Assembly (NCBI GenBank): GCA_028684915.1 | Contig: JAQUEZ010000252.1 | Location: forward strand, 1-8,554 | Length of the DNA stretch: 8,554 bases | Origin: Desulfobulbus sp. | Lineage (GTDB): Bacteria; Desulfobacterota; Desulfobulbia; Desulfobulbales; Desulfobulbaceae | Direction of reading: 5' to 3' | Shown here: positions 1-7,215 of the stretch, piece by piece | Layout: every line of letters starts with the position of its first letter | Numbering within the stretch: position 1 is the first letter of the stretch | Notes under the pieces: generated by a model | What the model was told of the DNA's origin: nothing | The model's input: the letters and a program-made list of their open reading frames with translations, nothing else | Databases searched by the model: none | Translations under genes and position numbers: made by a program

Positions 1-641
1 TACTGCTCCGGCTCGCATTGCAGACCGAGGAGTTCATCATAGGTTGGCAGGGTGGTCGGCACCTGGAGATGACGAAAACGGTGTCCAGCGATAACCGGTT
101 GAAAAGGGGCCCATCCGCGGCAATCGGATTGAAAGCGAAAAGGAAACTGGTCGAGAACGGAAAGCGCCTCCGGAGTCACCTGCCAGGCAGGTGCGGCGAA
201 GCAGGTCGGCTCCTTGCCCAAAATTTGGGCAAGGGTATTGAAACCACGACGGAGATCCGTCTCAATCGCCTTAGTATCAAGACGCGTCAATCGAGATTGC
301 CAACGGTGATGGTCCCAGGCATGGAGCCCTACCTCATGCCCATCGCCATCCGTTGCACGCACAATAGATCCACACCGTTTGCCGATTATAGGGCCCGGCC
401 AGAGGGTGCCTTTGAGGAGGATGTCCCAGCCATAAAGGCTCGCGGCCCGGGTTCTCAACATCTTGCAGAGAAACTCTGGGCGCAGCAACCGCCAGAGATG
501 ACGGCCCATATTATCCGGCCCTACCGAGAAAAAGAAGGTTGCCTGAATCTGGTGACGCGCAAAAAGAGCAAGCAGATTGGGCACACCTCTATAGGTTCCA
601 CGCAGGGTGTCCACATCCACCCGCAACCCAACTGGAATCAT
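1..641 (-). CDS. arnD: ArnD, 4-deoxy-4-formamido-L-arabinose-phosphoundecaprenol deformylase (3' end outside window)
   Basis: This is a metal-dependent polysaccharide-deacetylase-family enzyme. It removes the formyl group from undecaprenyl-phosphate-L-Ara4FN to give the L-Ara4N donor used on lipid A. I translated 213 complete codons on the minus strand, and the C-terminus lies beyond the left edge. The N-terminus [17 protein letters not shown] matches the ArnD signature, with acidic pair D9/D11. Further ArnD-type blocks are [18 protein letters not shown] (37-53), [11 protein letters not shown] (66-76) and the metal-binding HxxxH at H107/H111 in GLHAWDHH. The start codon overlaps the arnA stop in an ATGA arrangement, which implies translational coupling, and an AGGTG-like ribosome site lies upstream. 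Enterobacterial ArnD is about 300 residues, so roughly 80-90 should be missing. Identification is by remembered family motifs. Confidence 0.95.
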   Translation of the reverse strand, partial: MIPVGLRVDVDTLRGTYRGVPNLLALFARHQIQATFFFSVGPDNMGRHLWRLLRPEFLCKMLRTRAASLYGWDILLKGTLWPGPIIGKRCGSIVRATDGDGHEVGLHAWDHHRWQSRLTRLDTKAIETDLRRGFNTLAQILGKEPTCFAAPAWQVTPEALSVLDQFPFRFQSDCRGWAPFQPVIAGHRFRHLQVPTTLPTYDELLGLQCEPEQ

Positions 642-2629
642 GCACCCACCTGCTGGCCTTGGACCCAATCCTGGAGAAAATAATCCAAGGTTGCACCTAC
701 CGACTCTTCAAAGCGTACTTTTGGTTCCCAACCGAGAATAGTGCGGGCTTGGCGAATCGATGGCCGCCGATGCTGTACATCCTGGTATCCTTTGCCGTAG
801 AAGGCGCGGGCTTCGATATTCTGAGTACCGGCCTCCGGTGGAAAATGACCCCGCAAGGGATGAGACGCGAATTTCTTCCTCAGGATATCGGCCAACTCTT
901 GCATAGAGTACTCATTGTCCGGGTTGCCGATATTGAAGATGCGGCTGTTGCAGCAATCATCCTTATTTTCAATGATGCGGTACAAGCATTCGACGCCATC
1001 ATTGACATCGGTGAAACAACGTTTCTGCCGTCCACCGTCGACCAGGCGAATGGGGGTCCCCTCCACAAGGTTCAAAATAAACTGGGTGATGACCCGAGAG
1101 GATCCGATACGCGCGGACTGGAGAGAATCGAGCTTGGGCCCGACCCAGTTGAATGGCCGAAACAGGGTAAAAGGTAACCCTTCGCTCGCCCCATAAGCCC
1201 AGATGACCCGATCAAGCATCTGCTTGCTACAGGAGTAGATCCAGCGCTGTTTGTGGATGGGACCAAGGACAAAATTGGACTGCTGTTCGTCGAACTCCGT
1301 ATCTTGGCACATGCCATAGACTTCAGAGGTCGAAGGAAAAATCAACCTTTTCCCGTACTTGGCGCAGTAACGGACAACGCGCAGGTTTTCCTCGAAATCC
1401 AATTCAAAGACCCGCAAAGGGTTGCGGACATACTCGATCGGGGTGGCAATAGCTACCAGCGGCAGAATCACGTCGCATTTGCGCACATGGTATTCGATCC
1501 ATTCACGCATGATCGAAATATCGCCTTCGGTGAAATGAAAATCCGCCTCGCCGAGCAGGTGCTGAATGCTGCTTGTGCCCAGGTCCATGCCGTGTACCAC
1601 ATAGCGACCACTGTCCAGCAAACGCTTGCTCAGATGGTTGCCGATAAAGCCATTCACACCGAGAATCAACACCTGTTTTTTTTGTTGTAGCTGGGTAATG
1701 TCTCCCACTCGACCGTTGAGGAGCATACCAACGGCCACGTTCAATTCTTCAGCCAGACGAGCACCGCTTTGATAGACACCGTTTTCGACCTGGCCAAATT
1801 CCACGCACAGCGCATCTTCCCCGCAGGCAATGGTTAATGGGTTGGTAGCGATCACCGTCCCCGGAACTGCCGATTGCGGACGGGGGACGACACTGGCCTG
1901 CCATATGGTGAACTTACGGTTGACCAAATAGGTAAACGCCCCAGGATAGGGGCGGGTGACGGCACGAACCAGGTTACGGATGGTCTCGGCACTCTGATTC
2001 CAGTGAATCTCCCCATCTTGGGGACCGCGGCCGCCATAATAACTGGCCAATCCGCCGTCTTGGGGAATACGTACATTGGTTCCCTCCATAATCTCAGGTA
2101 ACGCTTCATCGAGTAGTACCGAAGCCGCCTGATCCATCTTGGCAAAAAGGGTCAGGGCCGTGTCGGTATCGTCAATAGAAACGATCTTCTGGGCGATGAT
2201 GTCTCCATCGTCGGGTTTTGGAGTCATGTAATGGAGACTGACACCGGTCTCCTTTTCCCCGTGCACCAATACCCAGTTCACCGGACAACGTCCCCGATAA
2301 CGGGGCAGGAGCGAACCATGGAGGTTGATGCATCCCGCAGGCGGGATAGCCAGGATTTCCTGTCCCACCATGTTACGGTAATAAAAAGAAAAAAGGATAT
2401 CAGGCTGCATCTCCCGGATCTTGTTCACCCACAACGGGTGATTGATATCTTCCGGCGCATATACCGCGATATTGTGAATGGCGGCCAACTCGGCTACCGA
2501 ATCAAACCAGATATGTTCCTGGGGATTGTCAGAGTGGGTAAAAATGGCCTCAATGTCATACCCCTGGGCGAGCAAGGCCCTGATACCGGCGCATCCGATG
2601 TTGTGATAGGCTAAAACGACTGCTTTCAT
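638..2629 (-). CDS. arnA: ArnA, bifunctional UDP-Ara4N formyltransferase / UDP-glucuronate decarboxylase
   Basis: This cytoplasmic two-domain enzyme does two steps of L-Ara4N synthesis: NAD-dependent oxidative decarboxylation of UDP-glucuronate to the 4-keto-pentose, and formylation of UDP-L-Ara4N with 10-formyltetrahydrofolate. The 663 residues match the usual length of about 660. The N-terminal formyltransferase domain (about 1-305) keeps the catalytic trio N102, H104 and D140 in [19 protein letters not shown] and MTPKPDDGD. The C-terminal SDR domain (about 317-655) has the NAD-binding GVNGFIG loop (324-330), STSEVYG (433-439, with the acid E436), the YxxxK pair Y465/K469, and the R621/R622 region in RRPSIRQA. 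The start at 2629 has an AGGAG ribosome site 6 bases upstream and a 17-base gap from arnC. Its stop overlaps the arnD start. Both active sites look intact, so it should be fully bifunctional. Confidence 0.98.
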   Translation of the reverse strand: MKAVVLAYHNIGCAGIRALLAQGYDIEAIFTHSDNPQEHIWFDSVAELAAIHNIAVYAPEDINHPLWVNKIREMQPDILFSFYYRNMVGQEILAIPPAGCINLHGSLLPRYRGRCPVNWVLVHGEKETGVSLHYMTPKPDDGDIIAQKIVSIDDTDTALTLFAKMDQAASVLLDEALPEIMEGTNVRIPQDGGLASYYGGRGPQDGEIHWNQSAETIRNLVRAVTRPYPGAFTYLVNRKFTIWQASVVPRPQSAVPGTVIATNPLTIACGEDALCVEFGQVENGVYQSGARLAEELNVAVGMLLNGRVGDITQLQQKKQVLILGVNGFIGNHLSKRLLDSGRYVVHGMDLGTSSIQHLLGEADFHFTEGDISIMREWIEYHVRKCDVILPLVAIATPIEYVRNPLRVFELDFEENLRVVRYCAKYGKRLIFPSTSEVYGMCQDTEFDEQQSNFVLGPIHKQRWIYSCSKQMLDRVIWAYGASEGLPFTLFRPFNWVGPKLDSLQSARIGSSRVITQFILNLVEGTPIRLVDGGRQKRCFTDVNDGVECLYRIIENKDDCCNSRIFNIGNPDNEYSMQELADILRKKFASHPLRGHFPPEAGTQNIEARAFYGKGYQDVQHRRPSIRQARTILGWEPKVRFEESVGATLDYFLQDWVQGQQVGA

Positions 2630-2646
2630 GAAACTCTCCTGATTGA

Positions 2647-3654
2647 TTACTGAAAAAGATGCTGTCCGGGTGTGTTATCAGGCAGATGCGTTGGTACCTG
2701 CGGTAGTGCGGCATCCTCTGCCCCCCTGATTTCATGGATGAAGAAGCGGGGACGACTGCGAACATCGTGGTAAATGCGACCAATGTATTCGCCGAGCAAA
2801 CCAAGGCCGATAAATTGGGCACCGATAAAGACAAAAAGAAGGGCAAAGAGGGTAAATACCCCTTCGGCTGCCCAGGATGCACCATAGATCACCCGCAGTA
2901 CCATTAGCAGGCCACCAAAGCCGATACCGCACAGGGAGATGACCGCGCCGAGCAACGACAACAGGCGCAAGGGAAAGGTGGACATGGAGGTCAGCAGATC
3001 GTACTGGAGGCTGATCAATTTTAAAAAGCTGTACTTAGACTGCCCATTTTCACGACGTGCGTGCCGGACAGGGATCTCAGCGGTACTGCCGGCAAAGCTG
3101 TTGGCGAGGATGGGGATAAAGGTGGAACGTTCCGAACACTGGAGCATTGCCTCGACGATCGGTCGGCGATAGGCGCGAAGCATGCATCCGTAGTCATGCA
3201 TCATCACCCCGGTCGACTGTTGAACCATACGGTTGACAAGGCCCGAGGCCACTCGACGAAACAACGTGTCCTGCCGATTTTCACGGACCGTCCCTACTAC
3301 ATCGACTCCCTCATCCATGGCTAGGACCAGACGAGGAATCTCTTCCGGTGGATTCTGCAGGTCCGCATCCAGGGTAATAACAATTTCTCCTCTGCTCTGC
3401 TGCAAGCCGGCGAAAACAGCAGCGTGCTGGCCGTAGTTGCGGTTGAGGATGATGCCGACGAGTTCATCGTGCTGGTCTGCAGCCTCAAGAATCATGGCCT
3501 GTGAACCGTCACGGCTACCATCATCCACGAGAATTAGCTCAAAACTGCGGCCTATGTTGCGACAGGTTGCAAGGCAGCGCTCAATCAACTCGCGTAGATT
3601 TTCCCGCTCGTTGTAGACCGGAATAACCACGGAAATTTCGGGTCTATCAATCAT
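2647..3654 (-). CDS. arnC: ArnC, undecaprenyl-phosphate 4-deoxy-4-formamido-L-arabinose transferase
   Basis: This is a GT-A fold family 2 glycosyltransferase at the inner membrane. It transfers L-Ara4FN from UDP to undecaprenyl phosphate on the cytoplasmic face. The 335 residues compare with about 320 in enterobacteria; the extra length is at a polar C-terminal tail. Visible motifs are the N-terminal [18 protein letters not shown] (43-47), and the metal-binding DAD (96-98) followed by LQNPPEEIP. Two hydrophobic segments follow at about 229-256 and 264-288, as in the ArnC/DPM1-like group. The position in the operon between arnB and arnA supports ArnC over other polyprenyl-phosphate glycosyltransferases such as GtrB, which share the same architecture. 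The start codon overlaps the arnB stop (ATGA), and an AGAGG ribosome site sits 7 bases upstream. Confidence 0.95.
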   Translation of the reverse strand: MIDRPEISVVIPVYNERENLRELIERCLATCRNIGRSFELILVDDGSRDGSQAMILEAADQHDELVGIILNRNYGQHAAVFAGLQQSRGEIVITLDADLQNPPEEIPRLVLAMDEGVDVVGTVRENRQDTLFRRVASGLVNRMVQQSTGVMMHDYGCMLRAYRRPIVEAMLQCSERSTFIPILANSFAGSTAEIPVRHARRENGQSKYSFLKLISLQYDLLTSMSTFPLRLLSLLGAVISLCGIGFGGLLMVLRVIYGASWAAEGVFTLFALLFVFIGAQFIGLGLLGEYIGRIYHDVRSRPRFFIHEIRGAEDAALPQVPTHLPDNTPGQHLFQ

Positions 3655-4802
3655 GCAAGTACCTCTTTGATGGCTAGGACCACCTCATCCACATCCGCAA
3701 GTGTCATCTCCGGAAACAGGGGCAAGGAACATAGACGCTCTGAGTTCCATTCGGTATTGACCAGAGCCCCTTTGGCCTGGGGCATAGTCTCACGGTAGTA
3801 GCGTTGCAGATGGGCTGCTTTGAAATGGATGCCGGTGCCGATATTGCGTTCTTTCAGGGCAGCCATAAAACTATCTCGATCCATACCCGCTTTCTTGGAA
3901 TTCACCCGAACGATAAAAAGATGCCAAGCGTGACGCATGGGATAGGCAGGAAGTCCCAGAGGAAGGATTTCGGGCACCTCGGCAAGCAATTCGAGATAGC
4001 GTGCGGCCAACAGTGTGCGTTTTTCGATGAATCTATCTAAACGTTCCAGCTGTCCTAGACCAAGGGCAGCCGCCATATCGGTGAGGTTGTACTTGAACCC
4101 TGGCTCCAGTACCTCGGCTTGAGGAGAACGTCCCTGCATGGTGCGGTCAAAGGCATCTACACCAAGACCGTGAAATTTCAGACGGCGAATGTGCTCGAGC
4201 AACTCGGCATCTTCGGAGCAGAACATGCCACCTTCACCGCAGGTCAGATTCTTGATCGGATGAAAGGAAAAAATCGTCGTGCCTTTTTGCCCGATCCGCT
4301 CTCCCCGGTATTCGCTGCCGGTGGCATGGGCGGCATCCTCAATCAGAGGGATATTGTAGGTTGTTGCCAGTTGCCGTAGCGGATCCAAGTCCACCGTCGC
4401 ACCTGCAAAATGGACCGGAATGATCGCTTTCGTTCGCTCAGTGATCATAGGCTCCACGGTTTCCCGAGTAGCCATTAATGTATTGCGGTCGATGTCGGCA
4501 AAGATTGGGGTGGCACCAAGGAGTCTAATGAGATTGATCGTCGAAACCCATGTCAATGACGGGGTAACCACTTCATCACCAGGCCCAATCCCCATGGCAA
4601 CCAGCAAAAGATGCATACCGGCGGTGGCGGAGCAGAGAGCCACCGCACCTGGCGCATGGCAATAGTCGGCAAAGGCTTGTTCAAAAGCCAGCGCCTTGGC
4701 ACCTGTGGTTATCCAACCGGATCGCATGACGTCGCCAACTGCCTCTATATCAGCCTCGGAGATGGACGGTTTTGAAAACGGCAAAAATGTTGATCGCATC
4801 AT
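3651..4802 (-). CDS. arnB: ArnB, UDP-4-amino-4-deoxy-L-arabinose--oxoglutarate aminotransferase
   Basis: This PLP-dependent sugar aminotransferase of the DegT/DnrJ/EryC1 family converts the UDP-4-keto-pentose made by ArnA to UDP-L-Ara4N using glutamate. From the chosen start it has 383 residues, close to the usual 379-385. Motifs include FLPFSKP at the N-terminus, SGWITTG (28-34), SATAGMH (58-64), EDAAHA (155-160, with the PLP-pyridine aspartate D156) and the PLP-Schiff-base lysine K184 in [15 protein letters not shown]. The frame is open to an ATG at 4844. I prefer 4802 because an AAGGA ribosome site lies 9 bases before it and family homology begins just after it; ATG 4799 is a near-equal alternative. 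It is the first gene of the operon, and its stop overlaps the arnC start. Confidence 0.95.
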   Translation of the reverse strand: MMRSTFLPFSKPSISEADIEAVGDVMRSGWITTGAKALAFEQAFADYCHAPGAVALCSATAGMHLLLVAMGIGPGDEVVTPSLTWVSTINLIRLLGATPIFADIDRNTLMATRETVEPMITERTKAIIPVHFAGATVDLDPLRQLATTYNIPLIEDAAHATGSEYRGERIGQKGTTIFSFHPIKNLTCGEGGMFCSEDAELLEHIRRLKFHGLGVDAFDRTMQGRSPQAEVLEPGFKYNLTDMAAALGLGQLERLDRFIEKRTLLAARYLELLAEVPEILPLGLPAYPMRHAWHLFIVRVNSKKAGMDRDSFMAALKERNIGTGIHFKAAHLQRYYRETMPQAKGALVNTEWNSERLCSLPLFPEMTLADVDEVVLAIKEVLA

Positions 4803-4824
4803 TATCTTTTTTCCTTGATCTGAA

Positions 4825-4853
4825 ATTGTAACAATGAACCCCATGGACCTCGA
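4825..4853 (-). promoter_or_regulatory. Candidate arnB promoter
   Basis: On the minus strand a TACAAT hexamer (4825-4830) is preceded by a weak TCGAGG -35 element (4848-4853) at the ideal 17-base spacing. Transcription would begin near 4818, leaving a very short leader before the AAGGA ribosome site and the ATG at 4802. The -10 hexamer lies inside the 11-bp palindrome ATTGTAACAAT (4825-4835). The poor -35 would suit an activator-dependent promoter, but this is a visual prediction only. I did not find a PmrA-type CTTAAT direct repeat here. Confidence 0.3.
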
Positions 4854-4904
4854 GATATTGAGTTACTCCACCTAGGGTGTGTCACCATAACGAAAGGTAC
4901 GTGA

Positions 4905-5018
4905 ATAAAAGATGAAGATTGGTTCGAAGAGATACGAGTTGACTTCAACCGTACCCATCGCCACAGTGCTAATGGTCGCATCAGTCCTAAGGCGCTTGAA
5001 GCTCTCAAAGAAGCTTAA
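4905..5018 (+). pseudogene. C-terminal remnant of an IS3-like (rve-type) transposase
   Basis: A 37-codon reading frame without its own start runs between in-frame stops at 4902 and 5016. It encodes DWFEEIRVDFN followed by RTHRHSANGRISPKALEAL. The pattern D-[FY]-N-x(4)-HS-x(2)-G-x-[IL]-[ST]-P-x(2)-[FL] is what the extreme C-terminus of IS3-family and related DDE integrase-type transposases looks like. No upstream catalytic part is recognisable in any frame between 4820 and 4904, so this is a decayed fragment. It sits between the divergent arnB and lptF genes, suggesting a past insertion and deletion there. The short length makes family assignment uncertain. The rest of this 367-base gap holds only the inverted repeat and the candidate promoters. 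Confidence 0.5.
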
Positions 5019-5051
5019 CTGGATGTCCAGTCATAACGGGTAAGATCAACA

Positions 5052-5080
5052 TTGAGGTAGGTTAGGCGAAATGCTATTTT
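5052..5080 (+). promoter_or_regulatory. Candidate lptF promoter
   Basis: TTGAGG (5052-5057) and TATTTT (5075-5080) are separated by 17 bases and resemble a sigma-70 promoter. It would give a leader of about 80 bases. That leader contains the palindrome TGCAAGTTGCA (5131-5141) and a small AAACC/GGTTT stem (5154-5168) that directly precedes the start codon and covers the only weak ribosome-site-like sequence. Visual prediction only. Confidence 0.3.
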
Positions 5081-5169
5081 ATAAAGATGGATAAATTTTA
5101 CAAATACACGGTCAGGCTGGTTTCAGATCATGCAAGTTGCACAACGTCATTTAAAACCAAGACGGTTTA

Positions 5170-6420
5170 ATGAGCTCTAATTCCAACAACTCCTTCACGA
5201 AAAATGGGGTTCGTCCGCGTGCCCGCACAAGTTTTCGCTGGCGGCCACCGTGGCTGCTCTACAGTTATATCGCTAACGAATTGCTGGCCCCGTTTTTTGC
5301 CAGCCTCCTGATCCTGTTTTGCGTTTTTTTTCTGGTTCGCCTTGTCCCCATGCTGGATGTGGTGTTTTCCCTGCGCATAGGCCTGGCCGATTTTATTCGG
5401 CTGATTGCCTACATCTTGCCCCACATGCTTTTGTATCTCATCCCTATGGCCAGCATGGCGGGGGTGATTATTGGTTTTACCCGTCTGACCAACGACCATG
5501 AAATTTTGGTGTTAAAATCCTGTGGCGTCAGTCTCAAACAGATGCTGCCCCCTGTCTTGGTAATTACTGCTACTATTGCCTGCCTCACCGGTCTGTTCTC
5601 TATTCGGTATATCCCAGCTGGGGCACTGGCCATGAAACAACTAATGTTCGTTTTGGCTAAAGAAGAAATCGACAGGGGGGTTCATCCCAAGGAATTTACT
5701 GAAACCTTAGGGGATATCGTGGTCTATGTCGATGCCATTGATGATCATAAACAGTGGCACGGGATCTACGTTTCTGATATGCGCGGCCGCAGTCAACCAC
5801 TGATTACCGTTGCACAGACCGGCCATATGGAGGCCGACATGGAACGGATGACGATGAAGATTATCCTCGAAAATGGCACCATGCACAATAACGAGGGTAT
5901 GGACAATCAGGTCATCCGGTTCGGCCGCTACCAGTTGAACATCTCTCTGCACCCGCCGACCCTAATCGGCAATGAAGATGTGGCCAGTATGGACCGTGGA
6001 GCCATGACACAAGAACAACTGCTCGCTGGCGCTGCGGCAAAACCCAGCGGCTCGAAAGCTCAAAATTATTATCTTTCCGAGTACTACCATCGCCTAATCT
6101 TGCCGGTGGGTTGCCTCATCCTCAGCCTGATTGGGCTTCCTCTCGGACTTCAGGCTGCTCCGGGACGACGGGCTGTGGGTATCCCCTTAGGACTCATCGT
6201 GTTCCTAGCCTACTATATCATCCTGACCACCGCCGAAAACATGTGCGAAAATGGTGTGCTGCCGCTGGTTCTGGGGATGTGGCTGCCCAACATCCTGTTT
6301 GCCATGTTGGCGATTTTTCTCTTCCACCGCGTCCATCGAGAAAAGCCCCTGATTCCCGAAACTATTCAATACCTACTGCACATACTGCGTAACCTTCGGT
6401 TACATCACTTGGGGCAATGA
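5170..6420 (+). CDS. lptF: LptF/LptG-family lipopolysaccharide export permease, probably LptF
   Basis: This is an inner-membrane subunit of the LptB2FGC transporter, which extracts LPS from the inner membrane and pushes it toward the Lpt bridge. The 416 residues show the YjgP/YjgQ layout. Three membrane segments lie at about 35-62, 76-103 and 125-146, with a cytoplasmic coupling-helix region NDHEILVLKSCGVS (108-121) that would contact LptB. A periplasmic beta-rich domain follows (about 150-300), then three further segments (about 309-330, 337-359, 366-390). The LVRLV stretch after TM1 resembles LptF more than LptG, which has an acidic residue there. A basic N-terminal extension of nearly 30 residues precedes TM1. 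The start is fixed by an in-frame stop at 5152, and its ribosome site is weak. No lptG partner follows, so LptG must be elsewhere. The gene is divergent from arnB. Confidence 0.88.
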   Translation: MSSNSNNSFTKNGVRPRARTSFRWRPPWLLYSYIANELLAPFFASLLILFCVFFLVRLVPMLDVVFSLRIGLADFIRLIAYILPHMLLYLIPMASMAGVIIGFTRLTNDHEILVLKSCGVSLKQMLPPVLVITATIACLTGLFSIRYIPAGALAMKQLMFVLAKEEIDRGVHPKEFTETLGDIVVYVDAIDDHKQWHGIYVSDMRGRSQPLITVAQTGHMEADMERMTMKIILENGTMHNNEGMDNQVIRFGRYQLNISLHPPTLIGNEDVASMDRGAMTQEQLLAGAAAKPSGSKAQNYYLSEYYHRLILPVGCLILSLIGLPLGLQAAPGRRAVGIPLGLIVFLAYYIILTTAENMCENGVLPLVLGMWLPNILFAMLAIFLFHRVHREKPLIPETIQYLLHILRNLRLHHLGQ

Positions 6421-6526
6421 CTTGTTGCCTCAAAAAACGGCTCAGGCCTCAACTCTTTCGCCGCCGATGGATAGCTACCGATTCATCGCACCCCGTAGTC
6501 TATCTCAACCCATTCCCCACGGTCAT

Positions 6527-6555
6527 TTTAAAAAGAGCCAGTTTTTTTATACAAT
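6527..6555 (+). promoter_or_regulatory. Candidate promoter for the PepSY gene
   Basis: TTTAAA (6527-6532) and TACAAT (6550-6555) are 17 bases apart. Transcription would start near 6562, just before the direct repeat at 6565-6581. A regulator bound at that repeat would then repress this promoter, unless a second start site downstream is used. Visual prediction only. Confidence 0.3.
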
Positions 6556-6564
6556 CGTGGTGAG

Positions 6565-6581
6565 CTAATTCGTGCCTAATT
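6565..6581 (+). promoter_or_regulatory. Tandem CTAATT-N5-CTAATT site, OmpR/PmrA-like in layout
   Basis: Two identical hexamers CTAATT are separated by CGTGC, an 11-base period (one helical turn). A degenerate GCTATT follows at 6589. OmpR/PhoB-family response regulators bind as dimers to head-to-tail half-sites with 10-11-base periods, and the PmrA box has the form CTTAAT-N5-CTTAAT. The layout matches although the hexamer differs. A response regulator of this family is encoded at 8103. Function as its binding site is inferred. Confidence 0.4.
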
Positions 6582-6598
6582 GTCGTTCGCTATTGTTG

Positions 6599-6618
6599 AA
6601 TAAACGCGAATAACCGCG
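6599..6618 (+). repeat. Tandem 10-bp direct repeat in the PepSY gene leader
   Basis: AATAAACGCG is followed immediately by AATAACCGCG, differing at one base. The pair lies 27 bases before the PepSY start codon. A 10-base period would suit a second tandem site for a dimeric regulator, but a chance duplication is possible. Confidence 0.45.
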
Positions 6619-6645
6619 TCCCTTCAACCCAATGGAGTATGAACG

Positions 6646-6984
6646 ATGAAACAGAAAGTATTTATCCCTGTCCTTGCTTTTGTAATCGCCTCAATGAGCA
6701 GCTCTGCTTTTGCGATCAGCGTAGAGGAAAACGACGCTCTCGGCATTCCGGCTGCAAAAATCAGTCTCACCAAGGCCATATCCATTGCGGAACAGTATGC
6801 CATGGGCACCGCATCCAAGGCCGAATTGGAACAGGATCACGACCGGTGGGTGTTTGATGTCGAGGTTGTCAAGGGCCCCAAGGTCATGGATGTGAAAATC
6901 GATCCGGAAAATGGCAAGGTGCTCGGCACCACCGTGGACAAACCGGATCGGGATGATGACGAAGAGCACGATCACAAAGACTGA
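6646..6984 (+). CDS. Secreted PepSY-domain protein with an acidic His/Asp tail
   Basis: A 112-residue exported protein. A signal peptide (about 1-23) has a lysine pair, a hydrophobic core and an AFA cleavage site. The rest is a single PepSY domain (about 37-98): the helix ISLTKAISIAEQYAMG, then WVFDVEVV, then MDVKIDPENGKVLGT, the usual helix-strand-strand-DxxxGKV pattern. The C-terminus (about 99-112) is strongly acidic and contains two histidines, in DRDDDEEHDHKD. It should lie in the periplasm. Small PepSY proteins are common beside two-component systems, and proposed roles include protease inhibition and sensing envelope or metal stress; the exact role here is unknown. A GGAG ribosome site lies 8 bases before the start. 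It has its own upstream region with repeat sites. Confidence 0.9.
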   Translation: MKQKVFIPVLAFVIASMSSSAFAISVEENDALGIPAAKISLTKAISIAEQYAMGTASKAELEQDHDRWVFDVEVVKGPKVMDVKIDPENGKVLGTTVDKPDRDDDEEHDHKD

Positions 6985-7154
6985 CGCAGACACGACTGTG
7001 CTGCGGCCCCAACGAGCTTCGGCACGGTCGCTTCTCACCTGCCACCTGTGTTACGATCCTCTCAAGATCGTCATGGCCGCATTGTGCAACCATCGATTTT
7101 TCCGAAAAGGTACACAAGAATTATATGGCAGGTCGCGCGTAAGGGTCTGAGTAG

Positions 7155-7189
7155 GAAATTATTATCCTTATATAATTTCGTGAAATTAG
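7155..7189 (+). promoter_or_regulatory. Promoter -10 with three GAAATTA half-sites before the DUF347 gene
   Basis: A perfect TATAAT (7171-7176) lacks a convincing -35 element. It is overlapped by three copies of the same half-site: GAAATTAT (7155-7162), its exact inverse ATAATTTC (7172-7179), and GAAATTAG (7182-7189). The first pair forms 8-bp arms with a 9-base spacer, and the second pair forms the dyad TAATTTC-GT-GAAATTA (7173-7188). Symmetric sites over a -10 suggest an operator. The role and the regulator are inferred. Confidence 0.45.
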
Positions 7190-7215
7190 AAACATCCAGC
7201 GAATAAGGCATTGAT

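Larger units (their letters stand above)
4816..5130. repeat. 10-bp perfect inverted repeat at both edges of the arnB-lptF intergenic region
   Basis: TGATCTGAAA at 4816-4825 and its exact reverse complement TTTCAGATCA at 5121-5130 bracket a 315-base block. The match does not extend further on either side, and no target-site duplication is apparent (CCT before, TGC after). The block contains the transposase remnant at 4905-5018. Its ends read TG...CA, as IS3-family ends do, so it may be a collapsed insertion sequence. Alternatively, each gene carries the same-sense 10-mer in its leader as a shared regulatory site. Neither reading is established. Confidence 0.45.

Noticed and set aside
18..683. 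221-codon plus-strand open frame at the left edge
   Set aside because: It is antisense to arnD, whose minus-strand translation matches the ArnD family throughout; the plus-strand product has no recognisable domain.
539..1690. Plus-strand open frames of 93-212 codons opposite arnA
   Set aside because: They lie wholly antisense to, or in the wrong frame of, the well-conserved ArnA coding sequence and look like composition artefacts.
4803..4844. Upstream ATG giving ArnB 14 extra residues
   Set aside because: The extra residues are not homologous to ArnB, and the AAGGA site and family N-terminus point to 4802.
4802..5008. 68-codon minus-strand open frame in the arnB leader
   Set aside because: Low-complexity Ser/Arg-rich product with no domain; it overlaps the better-supported transposase remnant on the other strand and the arnB ribosome site.
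6411..6431. GGGGCAA/TTGCCTC stem with a 7-base loop across the lptF stop codon, considered as a terminator
   Set aside because: It is followed by an A-run, not a T-run, on the plus strand, and has no T-run on the minus strand side either.
6639..6857. Overlapping plus-strand frame starting at ATG 6639
   Set aside because: It runs in a different frame through the PepSY gene, gives a Cys/Arg-rich product without a domain, and lacks properly spaced ribosome-site support compared with ATG 6646.
7053..7071. ACGATC/GATCGT hairpin after the PepSY gene, considered as a terminator
   Set aside because: The 6-bp stem is weak and no T-tract follows; it may be chance.
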